Below are positions 37,401 to 44,035 of a DNA stretch of 64,000 nucleotides, in pieces. The stretch's first letter is position 1, and every line of letters starts with the position of its first letter. The DNA is taken from assembly GCF_017876625.1 (NCBI RefSeq), contig NZ_JAGIOH010000001.1, positions 2,604,001 to 2,668,000 of the forward strand, in the 5' to 3' direction. The notes beneath the pieces were generated by a model. That model did not search any database. It saw nothing but the letters and a program-made list of their open reading frames with translations, and was not told the DNA's origin. The translations under genes and the position numbers were made by a program. This stretch comes from Streptomyces syringium (GTDB lineage Bacteria; Actinomycetota; Actinomycetes; Streptomycetales; Streptomycetaceae).

Positions 37401-38453
37401 CACGGTGACGCCCATGTCCCGCAGCGTCACGGCGTCGTCGGGGCGGGGCAGTTCGTGCGCGTCCTCGCCGTACTCGTCGCTGACGACCAGCAGCCGGCCG
37501 GTCATCTCCAGGGCGTCCTTGCCGGAGAGGCCGCGGCGCACCTCGGCGGCGTAGGAGGCGCGGGCGCGCAGGTCCCGGTTCATGAGCCGGGCGAGCTGGG
37601 CGAGCGCGGGGGCGATGCGGCGGGCGCTGACGGGTCCGTCGTGCTCGTCGGGGTCGAGGGTGTGGGGCAGCCACTTGACCCAGGACCAGTCGGTCATGCG
37701 GTCGCCGGGGCAGGCGAGGGCGATGGCGACGTCGTCGGGGGCGTGGGTGACGGCGGTCTGGGTGAGCAGGGCGCGTACGACGCGCAGGACGCCCTCGCGG
37801 TCGCCGACGACGCTGACGTTGCCGACGCGGTCGAGGGGGACGGTCAGGGGTAGGTCGGTGGCCGTGGAGAATCGATTCTTCAGCGCCCCGGCCTCGTTGA
37901 GCATGAACCGGTCGGGCGGGGTGAGGACGCTGCTGCCCTGCTCGCCGATGTCCAGGGGGCGTACGGGCATCCGGCCGGTGCCCACGCGCACGCGCAGGAA
38001 GTCGCTGTCGCGGCGGCGGCGCTCCCACAGCCGGGCGGGGTCGCGCACGAGGTCGTAGAGCGCCTCGGGCGGCGGGTCGAGGACCCGGGCCTTCTCGCGG
38101 CGCTCGCGCTCCTCGGCGCCCAGCTCCTCGCGGAGCTCCTCCAGGTACTCCAGATAGCGCTCGCGCTGCTGGCGCCGGGTGCGCTGGGCCTTGCCGCGCT
38201 GGGACAGCAGCATGCCGACCGAGCCGATGACGGTGACGAGGAGCACGATCGCGCCCAGCCCGGCGAACTGGCTGTTGCGCACCATCGTCATCATTACGAC
38301 GGAGCTCATCACGCCGGCGATGGGCATGAGGGTGTGCATGGCGCCGCCGGTCTTGCCCTCGGGCAGATTGGGCGGCGGCTCGATGGTGCGCGCCTCGGGG
38401 GTGGGCAGCGGCCGGGTGGTGCGGGCGGGGCGGTGGACTATGCGGGTGCTCAT
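34449..38453 (-). CDS. eccC: EccC, type VII secretion FtsK/SpoIIIE ATPase (EccCa-EccCb fusion)
   Basis: 1334 residues. Two membrane helices (about 40-58 and 63-83) are followed by three ATPase domains with P-loops GATGSGKS (489-496), GGPQSGKTT (837-845) and GDSECGKTN (1123-1131). Only domain 1 has a full Walker B acid pair (VVIDEFGEL, D602-E603); domain 2 has LLIDGFGAL and domain 3 LIDDYD. This is the known pattern where domain 1 is the active motor and domains 2-3 recruit WXG100 substrates. The fused form matches the Streptomyces/Thermomonospora type. It overlaps the ParA-like gene by 4 bp (ATGA). Confidence 0.95.
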   Translation of the reverse strand: MSTRIVHRPARTTRPLPTPEARTIEPPPNLPEGKTGGAMHTLMPIAGVMSSVVMMTMVRNSQFAGLGAIVLLVTVIGSVGMLLSQRGKAQRTRRQQRERYLEYLEELREELGAEERERREKARVLDPPPEALYDLVRDPARLWERRRRDSDFLRVRVGTGRMPVRPLDIGEQGSSVLTPPDRFMLNEAGALKNRFSTATDLPLTVPLDRVGNVSVVGDREGVLRVVRALLTQTAVTHAPDDVAIALACPGDRMTDWSWVKWLPHTLDPDEHDGPVSARRIAPALAQLARLMNRDLRARASYAAEVRRGLSGKDALEMTGRLLVVSDEYGEDAHELPRPDDAVTLRDMGVTVLHLVAERVQEPGQVSLRITVDGDQVHIEDLRPAEPVTSHGTADRATAPGAEGLARLLSPLRLSPESLVDAPLSGPVDFAEMLGVEDPAALDVRELWRPRGERAFLRVPIGISDSRQPVLLDLKESSELGMGPHGLCVGATGSGKSELLRTLVLALVATHPPEDLAMVLVDYKGGATFAPFADLPHVAGVITNLENQAGLVERVHSSLAGEVQRRQQVLKDAGNIADIGHYAALRETRPDLEPLPHLFVVIDEFGELLTAKPDFIDLFLSIGRIGRSIGVHLLLSSQRIEGGKLKGLDTYLSYRLGLRTFSADESRTVLDTTDAFHLPPIPGFGYLKVDTSAYERFKASFVSGPYHGPVARDVEDDGPVVHPYPDFNTLGEPEAAPGDSQPAMRHRNPGPTVMSVVVDQLSDAARPTRGIWLPPLPRAIALDTSAGPLRAGERGMQLAVRPGPLKVPIGLLDDPAKQWQGQWVLDLTVAGGHAAVIGGPQSGKTTLLRTLALSLAMTHTPREVGIYGLDLIGGGLAALSGLPHVGGIAGRADRERAVRTVEEVRGMLAAREELFREHGIDSVERLRELRAEGRLPELSSTEIVLLIDGFGALRDDFDEIEETVTDLLKRGGGYGIHVVAGMLRWNDVRIATQSLFGTRVELRLNDPGDSSIDRKLAETLAPDEKGRVLTDGKLFAQTALPRIDSLASASDLGPAVEQAAMVIHSSWSGDGAQRVRVLPTRIPAASLPSVTAEPNRVPLGLDQTALAPVLLDLFKRDQHLMILGDSECGKTNLLRLITQGLMERYSDEEIVFAVMDPRRGLRKLVPEEYRGGYAHNSRLCGALAAGIATELEKRMPDDLAAQDALASGTWYSGPRIVILIDDYDILTTGGQQPLAPFMPFIPSAQDIGLHFVVTRRVAGASRALYEPFLMTLRESGTTAVVMTGDRQEGQLFPGVYASAQPPGRGTLVRRGETTRLIQTALAVADGDTETTADRA

Positions 38454-39610
38454 CGGTTGCTTCGCCTGCTCATGGCTCGGGTGAGGACTTCGGCGGCGAG
38501 CTCGGTGACGGCCTCGCGCGTGACCTGGCCGAGCAGGTCGGTACGGATCGGGCCGCCGGTCGCGAGGTGCCGGTCGTAGGGGAGCATCAGGACCTTCACG
38601 CCGTCGAGCTGGAGGTGCTCGCGCGCCGCGGTCACATCAAGCGTCAAATGCGGGGACGTGGCGGCGACGACCACCACGGTTCCCTCCAGCATCTTGGGTC
38701 GCGGCAACGAGGCCATCCAGTCCAGCACCGAGCGGGTGCTGGTGATGCCCTCGACGGTGGCGGGGGTGACCAGCACCCGTGCCTGCGCCGCCGCCAGGGC
38801 GGTGCGGGACAGTTCGCTGGGGAGGCTGTCGCAGTCGACGACGGTGATGCCGAAGTAGCGGCGCAGCGCGACCATCACCGAGCGGTAGTCGGCCAGTTCC
38901 AGCCGGTGTCCCACCCGGCCCTGGCTGCCGGGCAGCAGCCAGCCCCGGTCGGGCAGCTGGACGAGGTAGCCGACGACGTCGGTGAGTTGCATCGACGGGT
39001 CGATGAGCTGCGCGACGTCGCTCGTCGTCCAGCGCACCTTGGTGACGCCGAGCCTGGCCGGGAGGGTGCCCAGCGCCGGGTCGGCCTCCAGCATCAGCAC
39101 GGGGTCCTGGCGGTAGTGCGCGTAGGTGCGGCCGAGCAGCGCGGCGACGGTGGTCTTGCCCGCGCCGCCGCGGATGCTGGTGACGATGATCTGCCGGCCG
39201 GTGGTGAGGGGCTGCTGCAGCGCCTGCGCGACACGGGTCGCCTCCTCCACCTCGCGGGTGGCCGAGGAGCCGACGAGCCGGCGCAGCGAGCGGGAGGTCC
39301 GCTTGGCGGCGGTGTCCCCGCTGAGCGGCTTGCCCTTGACCAGCTCCTCGGGGAGCGGGAGCTCCATGGTGACGGGCGTGGGCAGGGGCCGGGGGGCGGG
39401 CGCCGGGCGGGGGTCGACGACGGCCCGGCCGGGCGCCTCGGCCCGGCCGGGCGCCTCCGCCTGCGAGGGCGCGCCGGCCTGTGCGGGCGCGTCGGCGGAT
39501 GCGGCCGGGGGCCGGCCGGCCCGCTCCCCGGGCCGGTCCGGTTCGCCGGGATCGTTGCTGAGGTTGCGCAGGTTGCGCAGTACGTCGCCCTGCCAGTCGT
39601 CCTGGGACAT
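38450..39610 (-). CDS. MinD/ParA-like ATPase of the T7SS locus (EspI-like)
   Basis: 386 residues. An Ala/Pro-rich disordered head of about 130 residues contains GAPSQAEAPGRAEAPGRA-type repeats. A deviant Walker A (S-I-R-G-G-A-G-K-T-T) and switch residues (VVDCDSLPSEL) of the ParA/MinD fold follow. Such proteins accompany ESX systems and are proposed to localise or gate them; the exact role is not known. Start 20 bp after EccD; stop overlaps the EccC start. Confidence 0.85.
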   Translation of the reverse strand: MSQDDWQGDVLRNLRNLSNDPGEPDRPGERAGRPPAASADAPAQAGAPSQAEAPGRAEAPGRAVVDPRPAPAPRPLPTPVTMELPLPEELVKGKPLSGDTAAKRTSRSLRRLVGSSATREVEEATRVAQALQQPLTTGRQIIVTSIRGGAGKTTVAALLGRTYAHYRQDPVLMLEADPALGTLPARLGVTKVRWTTSDVAQLIDPSMQLTDVVGYLVQLPDRGWLLPGSQGRVGHRLELADYRSVMVALRRYFGITVVDCDSLPSELSRTALAAAQARVLVTPATVEGITSTRSVLDWMASLPRPKMLEGTVVVVAATSPHLTLDVTAAREHLQLDGVKVLMLPYDRHLATGGPIRTDLLGQVTREAVTELAAEVLTRAMSRRSNR

Positions 39611-39629
39611 GCGGTGTCTCTCCTGGAGC

Positions 39630-41036
39630 TCAGAACTGGTGGAGCAGACGTACGTAGACGCCGAACACCCCGACCGCGAGCGGGAACAGTGCGATCACGC
39701 CGATGGTCTCGACGAGGTCCACGGCGCGGCGCAGCCGGACGCCGACGTGTTCCGGCAGCCGGACCGCCAGCACGGCGAGCGGCACGATCGCCACCCCGCA
39801 GAGCGCGGCCAGCGGCCCGGTCGGCGTGCCGGGGATGTGGTCGATCCACAGCACCACGAGGCGGACGAGCAGCACCAGGGCGGCCGCCAGCAGCGTGACG
39901 ACCTCGGCGATCAGGGGGAAGGCGCGCGAGCGGGAGAGCAGCACGACCACCACGACGGACGCGAGCAGCACCGTCCACCACGAGGGCGAGGTGACGGCCA
40001 GCAGCCCGCCGGCCGCGGCGGACACGGCGACGGCGACCGTGGCCAGGACCAGTCCGCGGTGGGTGGCGGCCAGGGCGGTCTCGACCTCGTGGCGGCTGAC
40101 GGAGGAGCCGCCGGAGCGGCGGTCGTCGAGTCCGGTGAGCCCGGCCGCCATCAGCGCGAGACGGGGCAGCAGGCCGAGGACGACGACGGAGACGACGGCC
40201 ATGACGGATCCGACGCGTGCCGGGTCGTCCTGGAGCGCGGCGACGGCCTCCCACGCGCCGGTGGTCGCGACGACGGCTCCGGCGCCGATCAGACCGCCCT
40301 TGCCGAGCTGCGAGAACAGTCCGAGGAGGGCGAGGGTCACGGCGAGCGCGGCCGGCACGGCGGCGAGCCGCGCGGGTCCGGTCCAGGCGTGCGCGTCGGC
40401 GGCGGTCCACGCGGCGAGCGCGCCGAGCGCGCCACCGGTGAGCATGAGGGTGGTGCCGAGGTCGCGGCCGGCCTGGCCCGCCCGGTCGTCCGTCCGGGCG
40501 CGCTGACCGCCCTGGCCGGCCCGGATGCCGATCCGGCCGGCGACGGCGCCGACGGCCGCGACGAGCACGGCCGTCACGGCGAGCGCGGCCGCCACCGAGG
40601 CCGGGCCGAGGCTGGTGCGCGCGAGCACACCGGCGGTCACGGCCAGCACGATCGTCGCCAGGCTCGCGGTCCATCGCCGGGCCTCGGGCCGCCAGCGCCA
40701 GGCGCGGACGTCCAGGTCCTCGGCGAGCTCGTCGGTGACGTCGTGCACGACGGGGGCGGAGGGCGCGTCGTGCACACGGACGAGCCGGAGCACGGCACCG
40801 TCGGGCACGGCGGCCTCGGCGAGGGTCCCGTCCTGCGGCAGAACCGTTCCCTCAGCGGTGATCAGATGCCGGGCCGCCGGTCGCTCGCCGACCCTGTCGC
40901 CCAACAGCCGCAGAACGTCGGGCAGAAGCCGCCCGATGGGTTCGTCCGCGGGCAGCACAAGATCCACTCGCCGGCGGTCGCCGACGAGAGTGATCCTGCT
41001 CAATTCCGTACGCTTTTTTTCCCCCACATTCACCAC
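39630..41036 (-). CDS. eccD: EccD, type VII secretion channel protein
   Basis: 468 residues from a GTG. A ubiquitin-like YukD domain (about 12-90, beginning SRITLVGDRRRVDLVLP) precedes eleven membrane helices in the rest. EccD lines the inner-membrane pore with EccC and, in classical ESX systems, EccB and EccE. The fold and order are typical. It is in the middle of the operon, 13 bp after the next gene upstream and 20 bp before the ParA-like gene. Confidence 0.93.
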   Translation of the reverse strand: MVNVGEKKRTELSRITLVGDRRRVDLVLPADEPIGRLLPDVLRLLGDRVGERPAARHLITAEGTVLPQDGTLAEAAVPDGAVLRLVRVHDAPSAPVVHDVTDELAEDLDVRAWRWRPEARRWTASLATIVLAVTAGVLARTSLGPASVAAALAVTAVLVAAVGAVAGRIGIRAGQGGQRARTDDRAGQAGRDLGTTLMLTGGALGALAAWTAADAHAWTGPARLAAVPAALAVTLALLGLFSQLGKGGLIGAGAVVATTGAWEAVAALQDDPARVGSVMAVVSVVVLGLLPRLALMAAGLTGLDDRRSGGSSVSRHEVETALAATHRGLVLATVAVAVSAAAGGLLAVTSPSWWTVLLASVVVVVLLSRSRAFPLIAEVVTLLAAALVLLVRLVVLWIDHIPGTPTGPLAALCGVAIVPLAVLAVRLPEHVGVRLRRAVDLVETIGVIALFPLAVGVFGVYVRLLHQF

Positions 41037-41049
41037 GCGGCAGAACCTA

Positions 41050-41529
41050 TCACTGGGCCGGCTCCGTCACTTTGTGCGTTCCTTTCGGGGTTTTCGCCGA
41101 TTTCGTAGGCGCGGGGGACGGCTTCGCATAGGAGCCGGACGGCTTCGCGCGCGGGGCGGTCGGCTTCGTATGCGAGGCAGTCGGCTTCACATACGAGCCG
41201 GGCAGCTTCGTATGCGGCGCGGACAACTTCTTGTGCGAGGCGGACGGCGAAGGCGACAACGAAGGCGACGGCGTCACCTGCGGCGCATAGCGCTGCTGTT
41301 GCTGCTTCTGCTGCTCTTTCTGCTTGGCCAGGGTGTGCTGGATGAACGACCAGCCCACACAACCGGCACACAGCACCGCCGCGACGGCGATCCCCGCGAA
41401 TATCTTGCCGAGCTTCTCGTCCGCCGTACGGCGGGCCCGCTGGGCACCGAAGATCAGCGCGTCCCGCATGCGCCGGCGCCGTACCGACACCGACTCCAGC
41501 AGCTGACTGTCGTAATCCTTCGTCATCAT
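41050..41529 (-). CDS. Single-pass membrane protein with Lys/Pro repeat tail (T7SS locus)
   Basis: 159 residues. Residues 1-40 are cytoplasmic and basic (SVRRRRMRDALIFGAQRARR), a helix covers about 45-66 (IFAGIAVAAVLCAGCVGW), then a Q/K stretch and an exported tail of imperfect S-x-x-K-P-T/S units. No family is recognised. Position between EccD and the zinc-ribbon protein, on the same strand, suggests an accessory component that may bridge the membrane and the wall. Confidence 0.75.
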   Translation of the reverse strand: MMTKDYDSQLLESVSVRRRRMRDALIFGAQRARRTADEKLGKIFAGIAVAAVLCAGCVGWSFIQHTLAKQKEQQKQQQQRYAPQVTPSPSLSPSPSASHKKLSAPHTKLPGSYVKPTASHTKPTAPRAKPSGSYAKPSPAPTKSAKTPKGTHKVTEPAQ

Positions 41530-41568
41530 TCCCCGATCAGCCGAGCCCGGCCGACTCCTGTGAACCCG

Positions 41569-42141
41569 CTACGAACCCCGCGCGATCTGAAAGGCCATGA
41601 ACAGCAGCCAGCTCACCGGAATCAGCAACCCCAGCACCGCGGGCCGCTTCCGCAGCGGCACACCGGGGTTCATCTGCATACCCGGCTGCCCCGGAACGGG
41701 CGGCGGGAGTTTGTTGATCTTGACCCTGACGAAGAGGTTCCACAGCAGGGTGAAGGGGGTCAGCAGCACCAGCGACAGCGGGCTCCACCAGCCCTGGAGC
41801 AGGGTCTTTCCGGTCATGTCGCGCCATACGGCCGTGCCGCAATTCCGGCAGAACGGCCCCTTGAGCGACAGGGACCGCATCATGATCAAAATGCCCTGAT
41901 GCCCGCGCACGGTCGCCTCGACGGCGGGAAATCCACCGCACAGGCGGCAGTGCACCTGTCCTGACGGCGGCTGAAATCCCTGCTGCGGCGTGCCCTGCTG
42001 ATCCCAGCCCTGCTGGGGAGCGTGGCCCTGCGGGGGCATCTGGCCTTGCGGAGGCATCTGCCCTTGCTGCGGCGGGAAACCGGGCTGCTGCTGGAACGGC
42101 TGTTGCGCCGGAAATGGCTGCTGTTGCGGCGGAGTAGCCAC
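41569..42141 (-). CDS. Zinc-ribbon membrane protein with Gln/Pro-rich head (T7SS locus)
   Basis: 190 residues from the GTG at 42139-42141, which has GGGGGA five bases upstream; the longer TTG start at 42159 lacks one. A Pro/Gln repeat head (PPQGQMPPQGQM) precedes two CxxC knuckles (C-R-L-C and C-R-N-C) that can bind zinc, then two hydrophobic segments (about 124-140 and 170-188). The function is unknown. It is 39 bp upstream of the Lys/Pro-tail gene and probably co-transcribed. Confidence 0.75.
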   Translation of the reverse strand: MATPPQQQPFPAQQPFQQQPGFPPQQGQMPPQGQMPPQGHAPQQGWDQQGTPQQGFQPPSGQVHCRLCGGFPAVEATVRGHQGILIMMRSLSLKGPFCRNCGTAVWRDMTGKTLLQGWWSPLSLVLLTPFTLLWNLFVRVKINKLPPPVPGQPGMQMNPGVPLRKRPAVLGLLIPVSWLLFMAFQIARGS

Positions 42142-42167
42142 AAAAGTCCCCCGAATCAATCACTGCA

Positions 42168-42863
42168 CTATGGAACGGCGCGGTCATGACACACACCGGC
42201 CGCTATGCCTATCAACTTTTGCCGGGGGAACGCAAAGTGCCGCCGCCGTTCGGCACTTCGCGGACCTTCCGACGCACTCTGCCGTCGCCGACCGTCAGCG
42301 GATGACAACCGAACCGGACGATCCAGGGCCTCGGGGCGTCGGCCCGTCGGCTCGGGACCCGTCAGCTCAGGCCCCGCGAGCAAGGCCTTGGCGCGGAGGA
42401 AGATGTCGGCGTCCTCCAGCTCTACGGCTTTCGCCTCGATATCGCTCACGATCCGCTTCAGCACTTTCGCCCACTCGCCGACGAACGTCCGCGCAGGGAC
42501 CACTGCGTCGCCCCGCTCGGTCAACAGCGACTCGTAGTTCCCGAGCGTGCTGTGCCAGCGCGCCTGAATCCTCAGCGAATCGTCCTCGCGGACCATTTGC
42601 CACTCAGCAGAGAAGGTATCGGCTCCCCAGAACACCTCGGCCGCGGAGAATTCCGGCCGCTGAATCTCCTCGAGAAGAGGCACCAGGTCGTCGAGAAGGG
42701 CCGCGAGGTCGTACCCGTACGACAGCCGGACCGGCACCAGGTTCCACACGAGAATGGCGTCCTCGGCGTCGGAGGAGTACATCTCGCCGACCGCATCCGC
42801 CATGTCGGCGGCGGATGCACACGTCCGAACGGCCGGGCAGCCTGCCTGGATCAAGAAACTCAT
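42168..42863 (-). CDS. Immunity-like protein of unknown family (orphan?)
   Basis: 231 residues from the ATG at 42861-42863, supported by GAGGTG six bases upstream. The first about 165 residues form a globular acidic protein (SSDAEDAILVWNLVPVRL, later VVPARTFVGEWAKVLKR). The last about 60 residues are Arg/Ser/Pro-rich and look like read-through into non-coding sequence, perhaps after loss of a stop. No family is recognised. Position behind two toxin genes suggests an immunity protein that has lost, or outlived, its own toxin. Confidence 0.6.
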   Translation of the reverse strand: MSFLIQAGCPAVRTCASAADMADAVGEMYSSDAEDAILVWNLVPVRLSYGYDLAALLDDLVPLLEEIQRPEFSAAEVFWGADTFSAEWQMVREDDSLRIQARWHSTLGNYESLLTERGDAVVPARTFVGEWAKVLKRIVSDIEAKAVELEDADIFLRAKALLAGPELTGPEPTGRRPEALDRPVRLSSADGRRRQSASEGPRSAERRRHFAFPRQKLIGIAAGVCHDRAVP

Positions 42864-42895
42864 CGGCGCACCTCGCGCGTCACCATTCGCCACGC

Positions 42896-43213
42896 TTACT
42901 CTGCCGACCGGAGCTCCAGCACCGCGTCCGTCAGTTCCATGAGGCGCTCCTGCCCGACGGCCGGCATCTGGAAGCCCGCCGCGCGGGCCCGGGTGACGAA
43001 CTCGTCCGGCAGGGTGAGGTGATAAGTGGTCACGTAGAACCAGAGATCTCCTCGCCATACCCATTCGCCGTCGGTGAACAGGGAACCGCCACCGATGATG
43101 CTCTCGCCCGACCCCAGCACGTCGTCCACCACGCCCATGGACGCGAAGAGCACGTGACCGCCGCGCAGATAGGCTGCGATCTCCCGCTCGTCGGGGCCGG
43201 GCGCATCCCTCAC
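42896..43213 (-). CDS. Immunity-like small protein, possibly a fragment
   Basis: 105 residues from a GTG. Compact and Trp/Gly-rich in the middle (GGSLFTDGEWVWRGDLWFY). The frame stays open for some 35 codons upstream without a usable start (a stop lies near the 43320 region), so it may be the C-terminal part of a longer, broken gene. No family name can be given. It ends 33 bp before the next orphan gene and follows the immunity gene of toxin 1 by 162 bp. Confidence 0.6.
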   Translation of the reverse strand: MRDAPGPDEREIAAYLRGGHVLFASMGVVDDVLGSGESIIGGGSLFTDGEWVWRGDLWFYVTTYHLTLPDEFVTRARAAGFQMPAVGQERLMELTDAVLELRSAE

Positions 43214-43375
43214 GGCATCACGGATGCTGCCCGGCGGAGGATCCTGCGCTGCCGAGCGGCTTCCAGCGGCGCGAGGGTCCGGGACCCCGGCCTTGAATAC
43301 GTCAACCGTTGCCTCTCAAAAGCATCCGCCCAGATGCCTTGCAGCGATTACGGCAATTTGCTCCGGGTTGGCCAT

Positions 43376-44026
43376 CTAGCCAAATACCGCATCGGTGAGA
43401 TCCGGCCCCCGACCGTCGATGATGTCGGGATCCTTGAGCCCGTGACCCTCTGCTCGACCGTAGTACGTCGGCTCGCCGGGCTCCGCCTCGACTCCGAGCA
43501 CCTGAACGAGCTCCTGCAGGGCTGAAGCGAGCCGCGGCGCGTTGGCAGCATGGATGGCCGGGTGGGGCTCACCCCGGAAATCACACCGACCCCACACATC
43601 GTGGTACACGGACAGTTCGGCCGAAGGGCCGATCTCGTCAGGTGACACCATGAGTTCGACCAGACGGTACTCGTTGTGGCGCGTTCCGCTCGCGTCGAGC
43701 CACGCCCCGGATCCCAGCACAAGAATTCCGCCCATCTCCGCCTGCGGGTGACCGGTCGGCCGACAGGCGCGGAGGTCATCGGGCAATGCCGGATCGTCGA
43801 GCGAACGCCTGACAAGGTCCAGGCGGCTATGGATACCGAGGCCGCCCTTTCCGACCTGGAACCAGTTCCACTCAAGCGAGTCCGGCTCCAGCAAAGCGTG
43901 CTTCTGGAGCACCGCACCCATGCGCCCCGCGGTCCTGAGCGCGGACTCCAGGCCAGGCTCCGCCACGTCGTCCAGGTCCCAGAACCACGAGCCGCACTCT
44001 CTCGGCGAGCGCATCAGCATAGTCAT
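43376..44026 (-). CDS. Probable immunity protein for the first toxin
   Basis: 216 residues. Acidic, Trp-rich N-terminus (GSWFWDLDD), no membrane segment and no catalytic motif seen. It begins 9 bp after the toxin stop with AAGGAAG ahead of the ATG, the usual toxin-immunity arrangement. The function is inferred from position only. It probably binds the C-terminal domain of the preceding product inside the cell. Confidence 0.7.
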   Translation of the reverse strand: MTMLMRSPRECGSWFWDLDDVAEPGLESALRTAGRMGAVLQKHALLEPDSLEWNWFQVGKGGLGIHSRLDLVRRSLDDPALPDDLRACRPTGHPQAEMGGILVLGSGAWLDASGTRHNEYRLVELMVSPDEIGPSAELSVYHDVWGRCDFRGEPHPAIHAANAPRLASALQELVQVLGVEAEPGEPTYYGRAEGHGLKDPDIIDGRGPDLTDAVFG

Positions 44027-44035
44027 CGAACTTCC

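Noticed and set aside
33819..37853. Very long plus-strand open frame (over 1300 codons)
   Set aside because: It is antisense to eccC; the translation is Gly/Asp/Val/Arg-rich without any domain, a GC-bias shadow.
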